From positions 14,695,208 to 14,759,207 of the forward strand of contig HG738138.1 in NCBI GenBank assembly GCA_000499405.2: DNA of 64,000 bases, in the 5' to 3' direction. The position numbers and the translations under genes were made by a program. Under the pieces are notes generated by a model. The model was not told the DNA's origin. It searched no databases and worked only from the letters and a program-made list of their open reading frames with translations. Below are positions 1 through 11,819 of this stretch, piece after piece (within the stretch, counting starts at the first letter, position 1; every line of letters starts with the position of its first letter). This DNA is from Onchocerca volvulus. Its lineage: Eukaryota; Nematoda; Chromadorea; Rhabditida; Onchocercidae.

Positions 1-1424
1 ATATATATATATATATAAGCCATCTACTATTCTTTACAATACGAAAAGTAATATTTCTAAAGAGAAGTAAAAAGAAAAAAAGGTCAAAATTCCGGAAAAT
101 CAAAAAATGCAAAAATAATTGATAAATTTTACATCAGCACTCTAATAGTTTCCTACCAATGGATAAAGTTGATGACCGAAGAGCAGAACAATTTCAGAAA
201 ATAATTAGAAATTATTGTGAGTTAAAATGATGGAAAAAAGTTGAAACGAAAAGTTAAAAACTTGAGGAAAAGCAAAATTTAAAAATTAAGAGTTAATTTA
301 AAGATTGATAACATAAATTTACAAATTAACTTTTTATTTTGCATACAAGAAGAAAAAAGGAATGTATAACAGAAAATATGCCATACAAATAGTAGCAATT
401 AATTACTCAAGTAATAAATAAACTTCCAAGCAAAAGTTAGAACGATAAAGATTGGTGAAATAGATGCTATATACATGGTGGAGAAATAAATAAATCGAGA
501 AAGAATACGGCTGACTCACGGATGCAAAGATTGAAAAACAAGAAAAAAATCGTTAAAAAAATAATGAATGGAGACCGAGAGTGTTAAAACCATACTATTA
601 AAAAAAAAAATTAGAAAAAAATGTTGAGGAAGTCTTCCCACCTTGCTAATATTTCAATTTTTGAAGTTACATTGCGACAGGTTGTGATTCAAACTGCGAT
701 TGTAGTGAATGTTACTGTTGTTGAGAGATTGTTTGATTAAATTTGCTATCTTTCCGAGGGTTTTCAGATACTTGCTGCCTATTTTAGTTCTTCAGGTTGT
801 GATGTTGCTTTATGCTTGCTAATCTTTGCTAGGATTTTCAACTTATAATATTTGCTAACTTAAGATTTTCAAATTATAGTAGTTGTTTGTTACCTTTATT
901 AGAATTTTCAGGTGTGGTACTTGGTAATTAGTTTCTGAAATTTACTAATTACTGGCTCAATTACTTATTATTGATTTGTTTATCAGCTATTTTATTTTTG
1001 TTCAGTATGCTTTTTTTTTCGAAATTATTTTTTTGTTCACATTGAGTTAATTACTAGATAATTGCTTTTTGGCAATCATTTATGTAGTATTTATCAGATT
1101 ATTTATTTATGCTGTATTAAAATCTAATGGATAGAATTAACATATTTTCGTATGTGGGACGTAGCAAGTTATTTGTTCAAATCATATTTATATGTTAGTT
1201 AATCACTATGCTAATTTTTCGCTGTATTATTAATCATTTATTAAAAATTTGAAATTATTTTCTTCCGTTACAAATTGATTTAATCATTAGTCGTTTTTTG
1301 ATTGCTTGTTACCTTAGCAACTATTTATCAGTTTACTCCTTAATTAATTACTTCGCTTATTAGACAAGATCTTTTTTCTTTTTTTTTTTTTTTATTTTTT
1401 GCATAATTTATAGATAAAGTTGAC
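1..1424. other. Upstream flank of the BED-finger gene
   Basis: No coding signal is seen. The stretch opens with a short AT dinucleotide run (1 to 17) and is A-rich up to about 640, then T-rich. This compositional switch and the poly-T tract near 1378 to 1400 just before the first coding exon suit a promoter and 5' UTR region, but no core promoter motif is convincing. Confidence 0.5.
1412..1413 (+). promoter_or_regulatory. Candidate splice-leader (trans-splice) or 5' UTR acceptor
   Basis: A pyrimidine-rich run is followed by AATTTATAG at 1405 to 1413, eleven bases before the ATG at 1425. In nematodes an acceptor this close to the start codon, with no upstream coding exon, is typical of spliced-leader addition. 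An ordinary 5' UTR intron would look the same. Confidence 0.4.
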
Positions 1425-1583
1425 ATGTCGGTCGGTAGCATTGGTGCTTACAATCAGCAACCGCAAATGTCGCAGGATACGTTTGTAGTGGTTGGTAAAC
1501 CGGATGTAATTAGAAGTCAAGAAATTAGTACGAACGGTGTGGCAAATGATGTTACATACGAAACCGGAAAAAATTGTCATCGG
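1425..1583 (+). CDS. BED-finger gene exon 1 (start codon)
   Basis: Begins MSVGSIGAYNQQ and ends before donor GTTAGA, phase 0 (53 codons). It has more G and C than its surroundings. The ATG is the first one after the acceptor at 1413. A second possible donor at 1592 would shift the frame relative to exon 2, so 1583 is preferred. Confidence 0.75.
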
Positions 1584-4500
1584 GTTAGAAAGTATTTTCT
1601 AATAGATTCATTTCAATTTTTATTTTGGAAGATTTGAAAATTATATTTGAAGATTATTTACGATTAACAGTTTCAAGAAATATACTTTTAATAGTTGATT
1701 TTGGAAAATTTAGAATTTTTGTCCAGTCAATTATAATGTTATAAAATAATTATTTGCGATTAAGAATTAGAAATAAGGAATGAATTCTTTTTTTTAGTAT
1801 GAACTTCTAAAATTTTCAAATTTCACCTAGCAAATTTGAGGGCAGAATATATCCGTTTTTTTTTCATTACTTTGCATACTTTTACTAGATAATATTTGTT
1901 ATCATGAATTGGAAAATTTTTTATGCAAAATTTTAAAAATTGTATTCAACTTGATTTGCAGCAAATATATTCTAAAAAATTGAATAGATATGTTCTGCCT
2001 TCAAATTCGTTAGATAAATTCAAAAATTTTTTGAACTTCACACTGAAAAGAAAGTTTCATTTACTTCACAAATTTTAACTAAGTAGCACTGATTACTGTA
2101 AATGAAGAATTTTAAAAAGAGAAAATTACGAAATTTCTTGTACAAAATTTTAAAATTGTATTTAAGTTAGTTTGCAGCATATATATTTTAAAAAACTGAG
2201 TAGATATTGTTCTGATTTCAAATTTTTTTGACGAATTTAAAAGATTTCCAAAGTTCACATTTGAAAAAAATGTTTCAATTCCTTCGCGAACTTTTATAAG
2301 TTGCATTTATTACTGTGAATGAAGAATTTTTGGAAAACAATGGATTTCATCTCTTATTTTCATGTTTAATTGTGGAAAAGCACTGATTCTTACCGGAATT
2401 TTTTTTTCCTCGCCTCATGAAGTTTTCTCTTTTACTTTTTCTTTAATTACAAAGCTGTAAGAATAATAAAAGACAGCGCATATATATTTAAATTATGGAT
2501 TTTTAGATAAATTTTGAGAAATGCAGAAGCCCGATGAAGAACTGGCACTACTGATTATAATAATGATTGGATTTGTGATGAATTATAAATAATTCGCCTA
2601 CTTTAATATAAACCATCCATAAAACCAAATAATATGATTATAGCAAATTGGCCATTTCCTAAATGATTTTAAGAAAAACCTAATGAAAAATGGATTTGTC
2701 TCATAATAATTTTTTTTTTTTATGGTAGCTATTTTTCTTTCTTCATCAATATCATCTGGTTACATTGTTTAATGAAATAAAAAGAGGAATGAGGAAAATG
2801 ATACATTCTCTTGTTGTTGTGAATGTGAATATATAAAAATGTGAGTATACTGGTTGTTATTTCAGGAAGCTAGAAATGACAATGTTGCACCTGAAGCAAC
2901 AGCTTTATTAGAAATAGGTAAACGTCGATCGGTATATTTAACAAATACTGCAGCGGAGCAATACGGTCAGGAAACTGGCTGTAGTATCGCAAAGATTACC
3001 CGAAATGATGATTGTTTGGAAAGTCCTGAACGTTTATTACCACAAGGTGATAGCGTATATCATGACGCAGGTATGTCGCAATTAAATGAAAGGAAAAATA
3101 ATAAAAAATACGAAAAATCCCAATTTTTAAAATTTAACAATGTAAATCATTTTATTGTTAAAATTGTTTTTTCGTTTTAGGTTCAGAATTAGTTGGTGCT
3201 GATGATAATGGTGAACATCAAACATTACGAGATATTTCACGTTGTGCACCACGGGAAATTAATTACGAAACATCGCAATGTGATGTGCAATCGCAACATT
3301 GTAATATGCAGCAGCAACATTGCAATTTACAGTCACAACATTGTGAAGTACAAGTGCCGCTTTCAAATAGACGAATAAGTTTTCGAAATATCATCAAATT
3401 GTAATTTTACATGTTTATGTTTTTTTAAAACTTAGTAATATGTAGTCATTTCTTGACCATATCAGTATTTACAGAGTTAATGTGAAAAGTATTCTAATTC
3501 TGGATACATTTTTAGGCTAATCGTGAAACGCATCCTAGAGAGAAGAATAATGTAAAAAATGAAATTGACTCTGACGAAAATGCATCACACTTACTGATCA
3601 GTTTAAGTAATGCATTGAATCCCAGTGAAGCTGAATATATTGATCGTTATCGTCCAAAAGGACGTCCTAGAGGTAAATCTGTCATTCCAGTTATTAAAAG
3701 TATACTTAAATTTTATTTATTGTTCATTATCGTAACTTTCATTAGCAAGCATTATTTTTTGTGCAAAAATGTGGGAAAATTTTTATTAAATCAGATTCCA
3801 CTTAAATTTATAATTTTATATGCATTATCAATATGTTGTTACTGAATTTCATTTTTCCTTTATTGTTAACTATAGCGTTTCTTTTTAGAAATTTTATGCA
3901 TAATTTTATTACTTTCATTTGTGAGGTTTCATGTAATATTTGCTCAGCAAACGAATAAATATAGGGCCGAAGCATCCCGTTTGGAATTTTTTCAAATTTT
4001 ACAAATCTGGTGGACTTACTTTGGGATATATGTGTCTAATGTGTGGCAATGGATTTACTGGCCCTCCAAATACCACAAATGCTACAAAACATCTTCGTTG
4101 CAAGCATAAACATGAATATTTGCTGTATTTTGATTTACTGGAAGGTGCAAAACAGGGAACATTCTTCGGTGATGTGCATCAGTCAATTAGAGAGGTTGCT
4201 TTTCAAATCCCTTAAATTGTTTTTTTTTTTTTTAGCTTTTGTTTTAATTCATTTCTGGTTTACCTAAGATTGAAATGAAATGGCAACGTTGGTTATATTG
4301 AAATAAAGATAGAAACGTTAGTTATTTTTGAATATTTTGTAAAGGCTATAGCAGTAAATTTTTATTTAAGTAAGGATCATTCATTTTGGAAGATGATATC
4401 CGTTATCGCTGCATAATCTTCTGTTTATTGATTGCCATTCTCTAAGGGTCATTGTTTGATATGCTGGAATCTGGTACTTGTTTTCATTTCGCCTAATATA

Positions 4501-6865
4501 TTATAACTCTAATACTTTACCAATTTATTGTAGCAATATTTATGTTACCTAATTTATCACTGATGCTGGTCTATTTCAGCTTGTTTCAAAACGAGGTGTC
4601 AAAGCAGAAGCATGCACATCGGAAAGTAATACTGCTGATGGTTCCATTCTAAACTATGAAGTCATGAACGAAGGTTAGTTTTGAAAAGTAATCTTTTATT
4701 TATTATTGTTTAATCACTATGGGAAAATATTGATTGAACAATAATAAGTAAAAATGTAAATTAAAAGGGGGAAATAATAGATGGATATTAATTACGTTGC
4801 TAGCGATAACGTAACTAAAAAATGATTAGTAAATGATTGTTAGATTTCTAACATATTTTTGAATTGTCATTAGCTGCCTATGTTATTTATTCTTTTCTCT
4901 CGAAAATAATGTGTTATTATAAGGTCTTGGTCATAATATAAACTTATGAAAATTTGATCAAAATCGTACGATACTGTTTCAAATTACACTTCGGCCTTTT
5001 TTGTTGCTAGGTATAAACCAAAATCATGATTGGACAGATGATGCCGCGGGTAGCTCGCAAGACGCTGAACTTCATTCGTTTCTCTGTTCTGCACTGATAT
5101 CGAATACTGTGAGTTTTCTGGAGTATTTGGTTATCTAACTTAACTAAGTTATCAGTAATATCTGAAATCGTTTATTTATGATGGCGTATTAAGGGAGGAA
5201 AGTTATTTTATGACGAAATTCAAGTTTTAGAAATTTAGAACCTCCAAATAAACAATTTCAGATACTACTGGTACTTAGTTTTTCAGATATTACTGATAAC
5301 TTGTTTTTTGTTCGTGACAGGATCTTAAGAAGTTTGTAGAATATATAATAATAGTATCATTATAGTACAGTAGAAGACGAAATCAAAAAAATAGTAAATA
5401 ACGAAAATGCCGTTTAGTTGTTTAGCGCTGGCAGGGAAAAAAAAATTTTTTTTCGTCTTATATAATTGTCATGATGAAGACGGAATATAGTTAAATGCGG
5501 AATAGTATTTAGAAGCTGAGATTCTTCGTTGTTTTTAAATTTTCTATTATTTTTTATTAAAATCTGATCACTGTTTTTGGGAGTCTGCCATAAACTTCTA
5601 GCACTATCTCTTTCAGTCTAAAAATTCGCTTGTTCGATATGATGTAAGCAGTGCCGGTGAAAATTCTGAAGTTTCATCATCTGGAGAAGTTATCTTTGCT
5701 GGTTCATCCACTGGGTAAGACAGTATACTTATTATGCTATTAAACTAAGATTTATGACTTGAAAATTGTTGCAAATATTAGTTGGACGATTTTAAGTGAA
5801 TATTTCATAGTAGAATTACTTTTTAATTCTTATGTATATTTAGTTACTTGGAAGTGGAGTTAAAGTTACGACCGCATATTTCTATTGTTTGATATGGTAG
5901 AAACTTAGAAGTAAATGAAATATTCATGCACAGAATTAGATAACCACTGATTACTCAAGCTTTATTTATACTACTTGTTCAAATATCTTCTATTTTATAC
6001 CGACCACAATGTATTTTTTATGAGCCTAATTACAGAGATACCGAAGCGACTTCATCAGCTGTAAGCAGTGATTCTACAGGACAATTTGCTGGACAGGTCG
6101 AATCGTTTCTTCGTGATTATCGTCGTTTGGAAACCGAAGTTTGTCTTTTCTAGAAGCCATGTTTTCAAGTACACTTTAAATTTACAGGAAGATTTTGTAA
6201 TTTTATTGTTTTGCGATGTTTGGTGATTTCTTTTCCTTGATTTTATATGCAATTTATTAAGCATTAAGTTTCAATTGATTATCTTTAAGCCAACAGAAGA
6301 TTTGATAATCGTATTAATATCATGGGTAATAGGTAAAGAACAAACATAAGTTTTTTGGTAACATTGAAGTCTCCATTATGTGACTCATTCTTTTAAAAAA
6401 TTCTTGAAAAACAAAGAAAGCTATAAGATTAAGATCTCTTAGACTAAACATGGATAAGTTGTAGATGAAAAATGATTGCAATTAATTGTTTCCTGTATCA
6501 CTTCTGATTTTTTTTCTTTTTTTTTGGTCACATTTTTCAATATTATTACAATTATTTCCCATTTTCTATTTGCTTTAACTGGTATTTTTGATATTTAACT
6601 GGTATATTCACGTTATATGTCAGTAATGACCATTTTATGTGCAATCAGATAATAAATTCTCTGGTAGACAATTAATTGTGATATGATTTTCATGTCCATT
6701 CATTCTGCTTTTAAAATTCATTATTTATTTCAGTGTCGAAGATTACGAACCGAAGTAGCTGCCAAAGATGAACACATCAAAACGCTTCGTTTAAATTTAA
6801 TGGAAGAACGAAATAAGCGAAAAAGCGCATTGATACTTGTACAGCGTGCATTGATCGATGAATGA
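1425..6865 (+). CDS. BED-type zinc finger protein with AT-hook-like motif and C-terminal coiled coil (ten exons)
   Basis: Predicted exons are 1425-1583, 2866-3070, 3181-3347 (end uncertain), 3516-3672, 3965-4194, 4580-4673, 5011-5108, 5617-5714, 6036-6138 and 6734-6865. Phases agree throughout and give about 480 residues. In order: a Ser/Gln-rich N terminus; three heptads of pattern CxxQxQH (about 155 to 175); a basic RPKGRPRGPK stretch (about 223 to 232) like an AT-hook; a BED finger with Trp236, Cys253, Cys256, His272 and His277; a Ser/Asp-rich acidic region; and a charged coiled coil from about 424 to the end. BED fingers bind DNA, so a nuclear transcriptional or chromatin role is inferred, with the coil suggesting dimerisation. 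I do not recognise the specific gene. Introns over 300 bp hold only AT-rich sequence apart from the foldbacks listed separately. Confidence 0.8.
1775..2336. repeat. Foldback repeat with an extra tandem half, intron 1 of the BED-finger gene
   Basis: Arms of about 60 bp at about 1801 to 1865 and 1975 to 2039 are imperfect inverted copies; GGCAGAATATATC on the left pairs with GATATGTTCTGCC on the right. The section from about 1905 to 2121 is repeated in direct orientation at 2122 to 2336 (offset about 217 bp, ending in TACTGTRAATGAAGAATTTT). No transposase frame is seen, so this resembles a decayed MITE-like element. Confidence 0.65.
2866..3070 (+). CDS. BED-finger gene exon 2
   Basis: The acceptor is TTATTTCAG and the donor is GTATGT. 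It enters in phase 0 and leaves in phase 1. The encoded text, beginning EARNDNVAPEATALLEIGK, is hydrophilic with no known domain. Confidence 0.8.
3181..3347 (+). CDS. BED-finger gene exon 3, with Cys/His heptads
   Basis: The acceptor is TTCGTTTTAG. The reading frame stays open until a TAA at 3402. Exon 4 demands a phase 0 exit, which leaves GTACAA at 3348 or GTGCCG at 3354 as donors. Neither is strong, so the 3' boundary is uncertain by two codons. It encodes three repeats of CxxQxQH at 3279 to 3341. Confidence 0.65.
3516..3672 (+). CDS. BED-finger gene exon 4
   Basis: The acceptor is ACATTTTTAG and the donor is GTAAAT. It enters in phase 0 and leaves in phase 1. It encodes an acidic Asn/Asp/Glu-rich stretch, then SEAEYIDRYRPKGRPR, which gives the first half of the AT-hook-like motif. 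Confidence 0.8.
3965..4194 (+). CDS. BED-finger gene exon 5 (zinc finger)
   Basis: Encodes the whole BED finger: conserved Trp at PVWNFF, the pair CLMC, and the His pair in KHLRCKH. The acceptor AATATAG at 3964 is weak, but it is the one that keeps the phase 1 junction from exon 4. The stronger TTGCTCAG at 3947 would be out of frame. The donor is GTTGCT. Confidence 0.8.
4580..4673 (+). CDS. BED-finger gene exon 6
   Basis: The acceptor is CTATTTCAG and the donor is GTTAGT. It enters in phase 0 and leaves in phase 1. It encodes a basic start (LVSKRGVK) followed by a Ser/Thr/Asn-rich acidic stretch. Confidence 0.8.
5011..5108 (+). CDS. BED-finger gene exon 7
   Basis: The acceptor is TTGTTGCTAG and the donor is GTGAGT. 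It enters in phase 1 and leaves in phase 0. It encodes an acidic segment with a hydrophobic patch (HSFLCSALIS). Confidence 0.8.
5141..5302. repeat. Foldback repeat in intron 7 of the BED-finger gene
   Basis: The left arm at 5141 to 5177 contains TTATCAGTAATATCTGAAA. Its inverted copy occurs twice in tandem: imperfectly at 5246 to 5279, and exactly over 19 bases at 5281 to 5300. The spacer is about 70 bp. It could fold into a long RNA hairpin within the intron. Confidence 0.7.
5617..5714 (+). CDS. BED-finger gene exon 8
   Basis: The acceptor is CTCTTTCAG and the donor is GTAAGA. It enters in phase 0 and leaves in phase 2. It encodes a Ser-rich low-complexity linker. Confidence 0.8.
6036..6138 (+). 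CDS. BED-finger gene exon 9 (start of coiled coil)
   Basis: The acceptor is AATTACAG and the donor is GTTTGT. It enters in phase 2 and leaves in phase 0. The end of the exon (VESFLRDYRRLETE) begins the coiled coil that continues in exon 10. Reading through the donor meets a TAG four codons later. Confidence 0.8.
6734..6865 (+). CDS. BED-finger gene exon 10 (stop codon)
   Basis: The acceptor is TTATTTCAG and the exon ends in TGA. It encodes 43 residues rich in Arg, Lys, Glu and Leu with heptad-like spacing (CRRLRTEVAAKDEHIKTLRL), a coiled coil that runs almost to the C terminus. Confidence 0.85.
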   Translation, partial: CRRLRTEVAAKDEHIKTLRLNLMEERNKRKSALILVQRALIDE

Positions 6866-8637
6866 ATTATTGTTATAATTTCTTTTTTATTGTTTTTCAT
6901 AAAATATTCCTTAATAATTAGTCACTTGTAATTTTTTTTCTGAGATTAATTAATGATTTTATAAAATTTTCAGTTTTTTAATATCTGCTCGTTGTAGATC
7001 AAATAACAAGATTTAAAATTCGATTTTCTTACAAATAGACTGCATAATTTTTTTACTCATTTATAATCTTATTTTTAATAGTTATCATGAGATATCATAT
7101 ATTAGAATGATCAAATTTTTGTGAATATTTTCCCATAAATATATATATTTCATTGTAATGACGACAATTATTTTGTGTATTATTCATTTTATTCATTTAT
7201 GATGTAGATCTTAATTAATTTATTTCGAATATACCGAAGTATTTTCACTTGGTATTATTTTGTTAGTTGTTTTTTATTTAGTCAAAATTATTTATTTCAT
7301 TTTTCCTTTCTAGTCAAAATTATTATCCATACATCAAGAAAAATAACCACTAATAGGAATTCATTTTTCTTTTTGAATAGTTTTTTCCGATTTTGGATGA
7401 TTATTTCATCAGCTTAATAAATCCTAGCCAATTGATTTAACTGAATTTGTTGTTCGTTTCGAATCAGATAATGTACATTTTTTGGATTTATTCATTAAAA
7501 TTCTGGCCAGTACATCACGGCCAATAAATCTTTACAATTTACTATTTCTCCCTGTCAAATAAGACTTAATTATTGGGATAATCTGCTCACTAAGGATCTG
7601 ACAAAAATTTTGGTACTTGTTTGCTAGATATTAAAAAGGAAGAAGCGCAAAAATGAACACAGCAGGAAAAGGAACGGAAGAAACAAAGAAATGGTCACCA
7701 TGTGTCATTTTATACGGCCCACCAGATGTTACAGTTCGCGGGATTTAGAATCGGAATTTTTATCATGTGTTATAATATTTAAAATAAGACAGTAAAAATC
7801 CGTAAAATATTTCTTTTATTTTCTCTTGTTTACTTCTTTTTTTGTTTATTTAAACTTATTTTAAAAATTTTGATCAGAAATTATTTTCTAAGTAAAAACT
7901 TAAATTTCGGATTCATGACTTTACAACATTTAGTGCTGATAAAATTTCAAAGCAATTTTGTAGCTAATCTTTATTTGAATGGTTGAAATTGATATTATTC
8001 AAATTATCTTAATTAATATGAGTTAAGATACTAAGGATTATCTCAATCTTCGGAAAAGTTATTGACTTCGAACCAGGAAGTGTTACTAAGAGACATTAAA
8101 GCATGAAAAAAATGAAAGAATAGCAATGGTAATGAATTTTAGTATTTTCTTATTCCCTTATTACTTTCTTTTTTCTTGTTTATTTTAATTGATATTGGAA
8201 TTTTAATCAAAATTTATTGTATTTTAAATAAAATTCGAATCTCAAACCATTCTTTTCGTCTTATTTGTTTACAATACTGTTTGTAATATATTTACGATAT
8301 TTCCCACGTTATAATTGTAACTGGTATGTGAGAAGGTATAATGATCTGTTTTTAAATTTTGAAGAGAAGTCGTTTATTCGTTCTTTTTTTTTTTTTTTTT
8401 TTTTTGCACTAACTTGTATAAATATATGAGCAATAAACATGAAGTATAAATTTTACATATTTGAAATTATGAAACGAATCAAAATTATTGAATTTTAAAG
8501 AATTTGTCTTTCTAAGTTTTTTATTACCAGTGGATCATCCATACTCGTAAATATTTTTATTTGTGTAAATTTACTATTACGTAAAAGTTTATTTCATTCT
8601 TTTTATAAATTTCCTAAAAATTATGAATAATTTGTGC

Positions 8638-8857
8638 CTAATAAATTAATTTATAGTTAGATATTCTTACTGATTATACAATTTTTCTATTGCAGAAAGT
8701 TTATTTTATTCATTATGCAAATTCTGGAAGTTATAATTTGATCACGACTAATAAATTAGTTTATAATTAGATATTCTTATAAACTATATAAATTTTCTAC
8801 TATATTAAAGCTATTTTGTTCACTATGCAAATTTTCAAAAGTTGCAATTTATGATTA
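8638..8857. repeat. Tandem duplication, about 110 bp, two copies
   Basis: CTAATAAATTARTTTATA followed by TTAGATATTCTTA occurs at 8638 and again at 8748. Similarity continues through TATGCAAATTYT in both copies. Divergence is clear, so the duplication is not recent. Confidence 0.7.
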
Positions 8858-9295
8858 GAAATGATATTTAAGTTTTTGAATTCTAATTATTGTGAAATTT
8901 TTCCATCAGGAGCTTTTTTGCCATTTCGTAAATATGCAAATTATATAAATGGCAATTAAATTGTATCAAAGAATGCTAGTAAGTATTAGTTGAAAGAAAT
9001 AAGTAAATAGTATTTATGTAAGTGTTTTCAACATAATAATTATTATTTTCACTGAGAAAGGTTTAAAAAAAAAAAAAGCGAATGTAGAAGATTTGAATCA
9101 ATCAATCAATGAAAAAAAAGAGGGAGCTTGTTATCGTCCCAATATCGGAAGTTTTGCAGAAATTCAACAATCATAACGCCGCCATCACATCGTTGACATC
9201 CTTCTCACGAGTCTTTACTTCTTAAAAGCGTATAATTACAACAGGTAGATAAGAGAAAATACGGTATTTAGCGACAACTATAGCATGTTATCGTC

Positions 9296-9326
<31 letters not shown>

Positions 9327-9835
9327 TTTTGTTTTCGTTTTTATCGATGCAAAATAAATGTAATGAATGAAAATATGAAGAATGGAGAAATGAAGAAATT
9401 CATTTAAATTCAAATATATATATATATTTGAATAATATTGATATATGAAACAAATGGCAGCAAAGTTTAAAATTGGAGTTAAATTCAAGGAATGATATTA
9501 AAAGAAGAGGCAATTTTGAATAACAATTTCGATTTCGTTGATTGACATTACTGTCGTCGAAATGTGACAATTACTTTTCATTTATATTCGTTATTAGTTA
9601 CGAATTACTATTATTTTTATGCTATATTATTGCAAATTTACCGTTTTACTTAATGAGAAATATTTTGCTTAAATCAAATGAACAACAAATTTTATATGTA
9701 CTTATTTATAACTTTTTATCCACTATAGAAGAGGAAAAAAATTTTTAAAAATATGAAAAAATGAATAAATATTAATGTTAAAAAATTATTTCCTGCTATA
9801 AATACTAATAATATATTTATGTATCATGATTACGT

Positions 9836-10160
9836 AATATAATTAACTTGATCAAATTTACTATAATTGCAAATATTTACAATGTCTTGACTTAGTTAAA
9901 TTATATAATTGTTAATATTTGTACGTTTATCTATTGTGTATGTAATCGCTATAATCATTATAATATATTATGATTAATTTGGTTAAACTGTGTAATTATA
10001 AATCTATGCATGTCCATTTATTGTATCCTATCGCTATAAAATTGCTATGATTATATTATCATGATTAACATAATTAAACTATAGGATAATAATAACAAAA
10101 TTAACATGATTAAACTATATGATAATGAATATGCATGTGTTTGTTTTTATTGCTTGATAT
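9836..10160. repeat. Decayed AT-rich tandem repeat, about 110 bp unit
   Basis: Blocks such as ATGATTAA followed by TTAAACTAT and later TATCGCTATAA recur two to three times with many differences. The boundaries are approximate. Confidence 0.4.
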
Positions 10161-10640
10161 GATTAACTTATTTCAAAATAATAAGTATAAATATATTCAT
10201 AATATTTAGCAGTGTGTGATTCATCAGATACAGTAATTATTTGATTAATGGTGATAAAAAAAAATTAAATTTAGATAAATCTGACAGTCTTGATTCTTTT
10301 TTCCTTCTTCTTCTGTCTTGATGTTTCAAAATAACGTTTATAGATATATCTACAATATTTTTCAGTATATAATTCTTTCGATGCAGTAATTTCTTTTATC
10401 TAGAACTGATAATTTAATAAATGATAGCAGATGTTTGTAACTATAATAATAAACTTTTACACCAAAAATTTAATATTTCATCGAATTTAAAATCAAATAA
10501 TTTTTGAAGGAAAAATAAAAAGATAAATTTGAATTATTCAAATATATATGACTAGCAATTTAAAAAAAAAAAATTCTTGGATTTCATTATCCAGGAATTC
10601 ATGTCCAGATTTCACTTAAATTGATGATTATATTCGCGCG

Positions 10641-10859
10641 TAAGTTGTGGCCGGAAATGTCAAATCTTTTGATGCTTCCTAATATTTCGAATAGTTCTGA
10701 AAAAAAGAAAAAAGGATTTTCGCGACTTTCAGCGCCAGATATCATTATTGGTTGGTCAAGTCAGGCTTATAAGTTGTAACAGATATGATCGTAAGATGCT
10801 AAATCCTAGTTGCTTCCCAATATTTCGGATGTACGAAAAAGGAAAAAAAAGATTTTCGG
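10641..10859. repeat. Decayed tandem duplication, about 129 bp period
   Basis: Copy 1 (10641 to 10722) and copy 2 (10770 to 10859) share TAAGTTGT at the start, TTGCTTCCCAATATTTCGGAT (one or two changes between copies) in the middle and GATTTTCG after an A-rich tract. The local GC content is above that of the surroundings. Confidence 0.6.
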
Positions 10860-11819
10860 AATTGAAATATCAGAAATCTATTTCATTTCTGATTAAATTT
10901 ATTCAGATAAATTAAAATAAGTTAAATTAAATTATTTCTGAAAAATTCGTTTGGATAGATTAGAATAAGTTAGGTTTAAGATCGGATGTATTTTTGTCTA
11001 TAACAGTTCAAGGTTCATCATCATCATTGTTAAATATGTATAAGATTATCAAAAGGAAAATACCGGTGCATATTACATCATTTGAATTAATCTGATATCC
11101 CTTCCAAATCCGCCCGTAATCCATCCATCCATCTACCTATCCATTTCATTTTTACCTTTCCTTTTCCTTTCTTTCCTTTTTTTTTTTAACTTCTTACCTA
11201 TTTCCGCTATCTCATTCTTCTTTCTTCCTTCTTTCCATTCTATTCAAATCATCGTACCTGTAGAAAAAAAAAAAGAAACTCCGAAAGACTGCCGACCATA
11301 AACATATCATTGACTCAATGACCCTTGAACTTGTCATCATCACTAAGATCTGCTTCAAATAATGCAACACACTTAAAAGAAGATAAAAGTAATAAGTATT
11401 GCATATTTTTTTTCTTTCTCTCTCCCTTTCTCTTTCACTTTTTATTAGTTCATTTTGACAATTACAGGGATATATGGATGATAGTACTTCTTCTATACTT
11501 GTAATTGATAATAAAAGGATGCCATAAAATTTGAAGTCTTTAAGTGGAGAGATAAGAAAATTGAACAGACATGAGAAAATTATTAGGTCTTATTACTATT
11601 ATTACTACTTTTTTACCTGATGATTTACTCATGATAATAAAATAGGAACATTTTACAGCTCATCAATCAATTTTATAATTTTCGATCATTTTGTACTTCG
11701 CCGATTTCATATTTTCAAAGAATTACGGTATGTGCTAATAATACATTTTAAAATACTGTCATTAACAAATGATCTATTTCAATAATTTGTTTTTTCTTTA
11801 ATACGTTTTACATCTGGCA

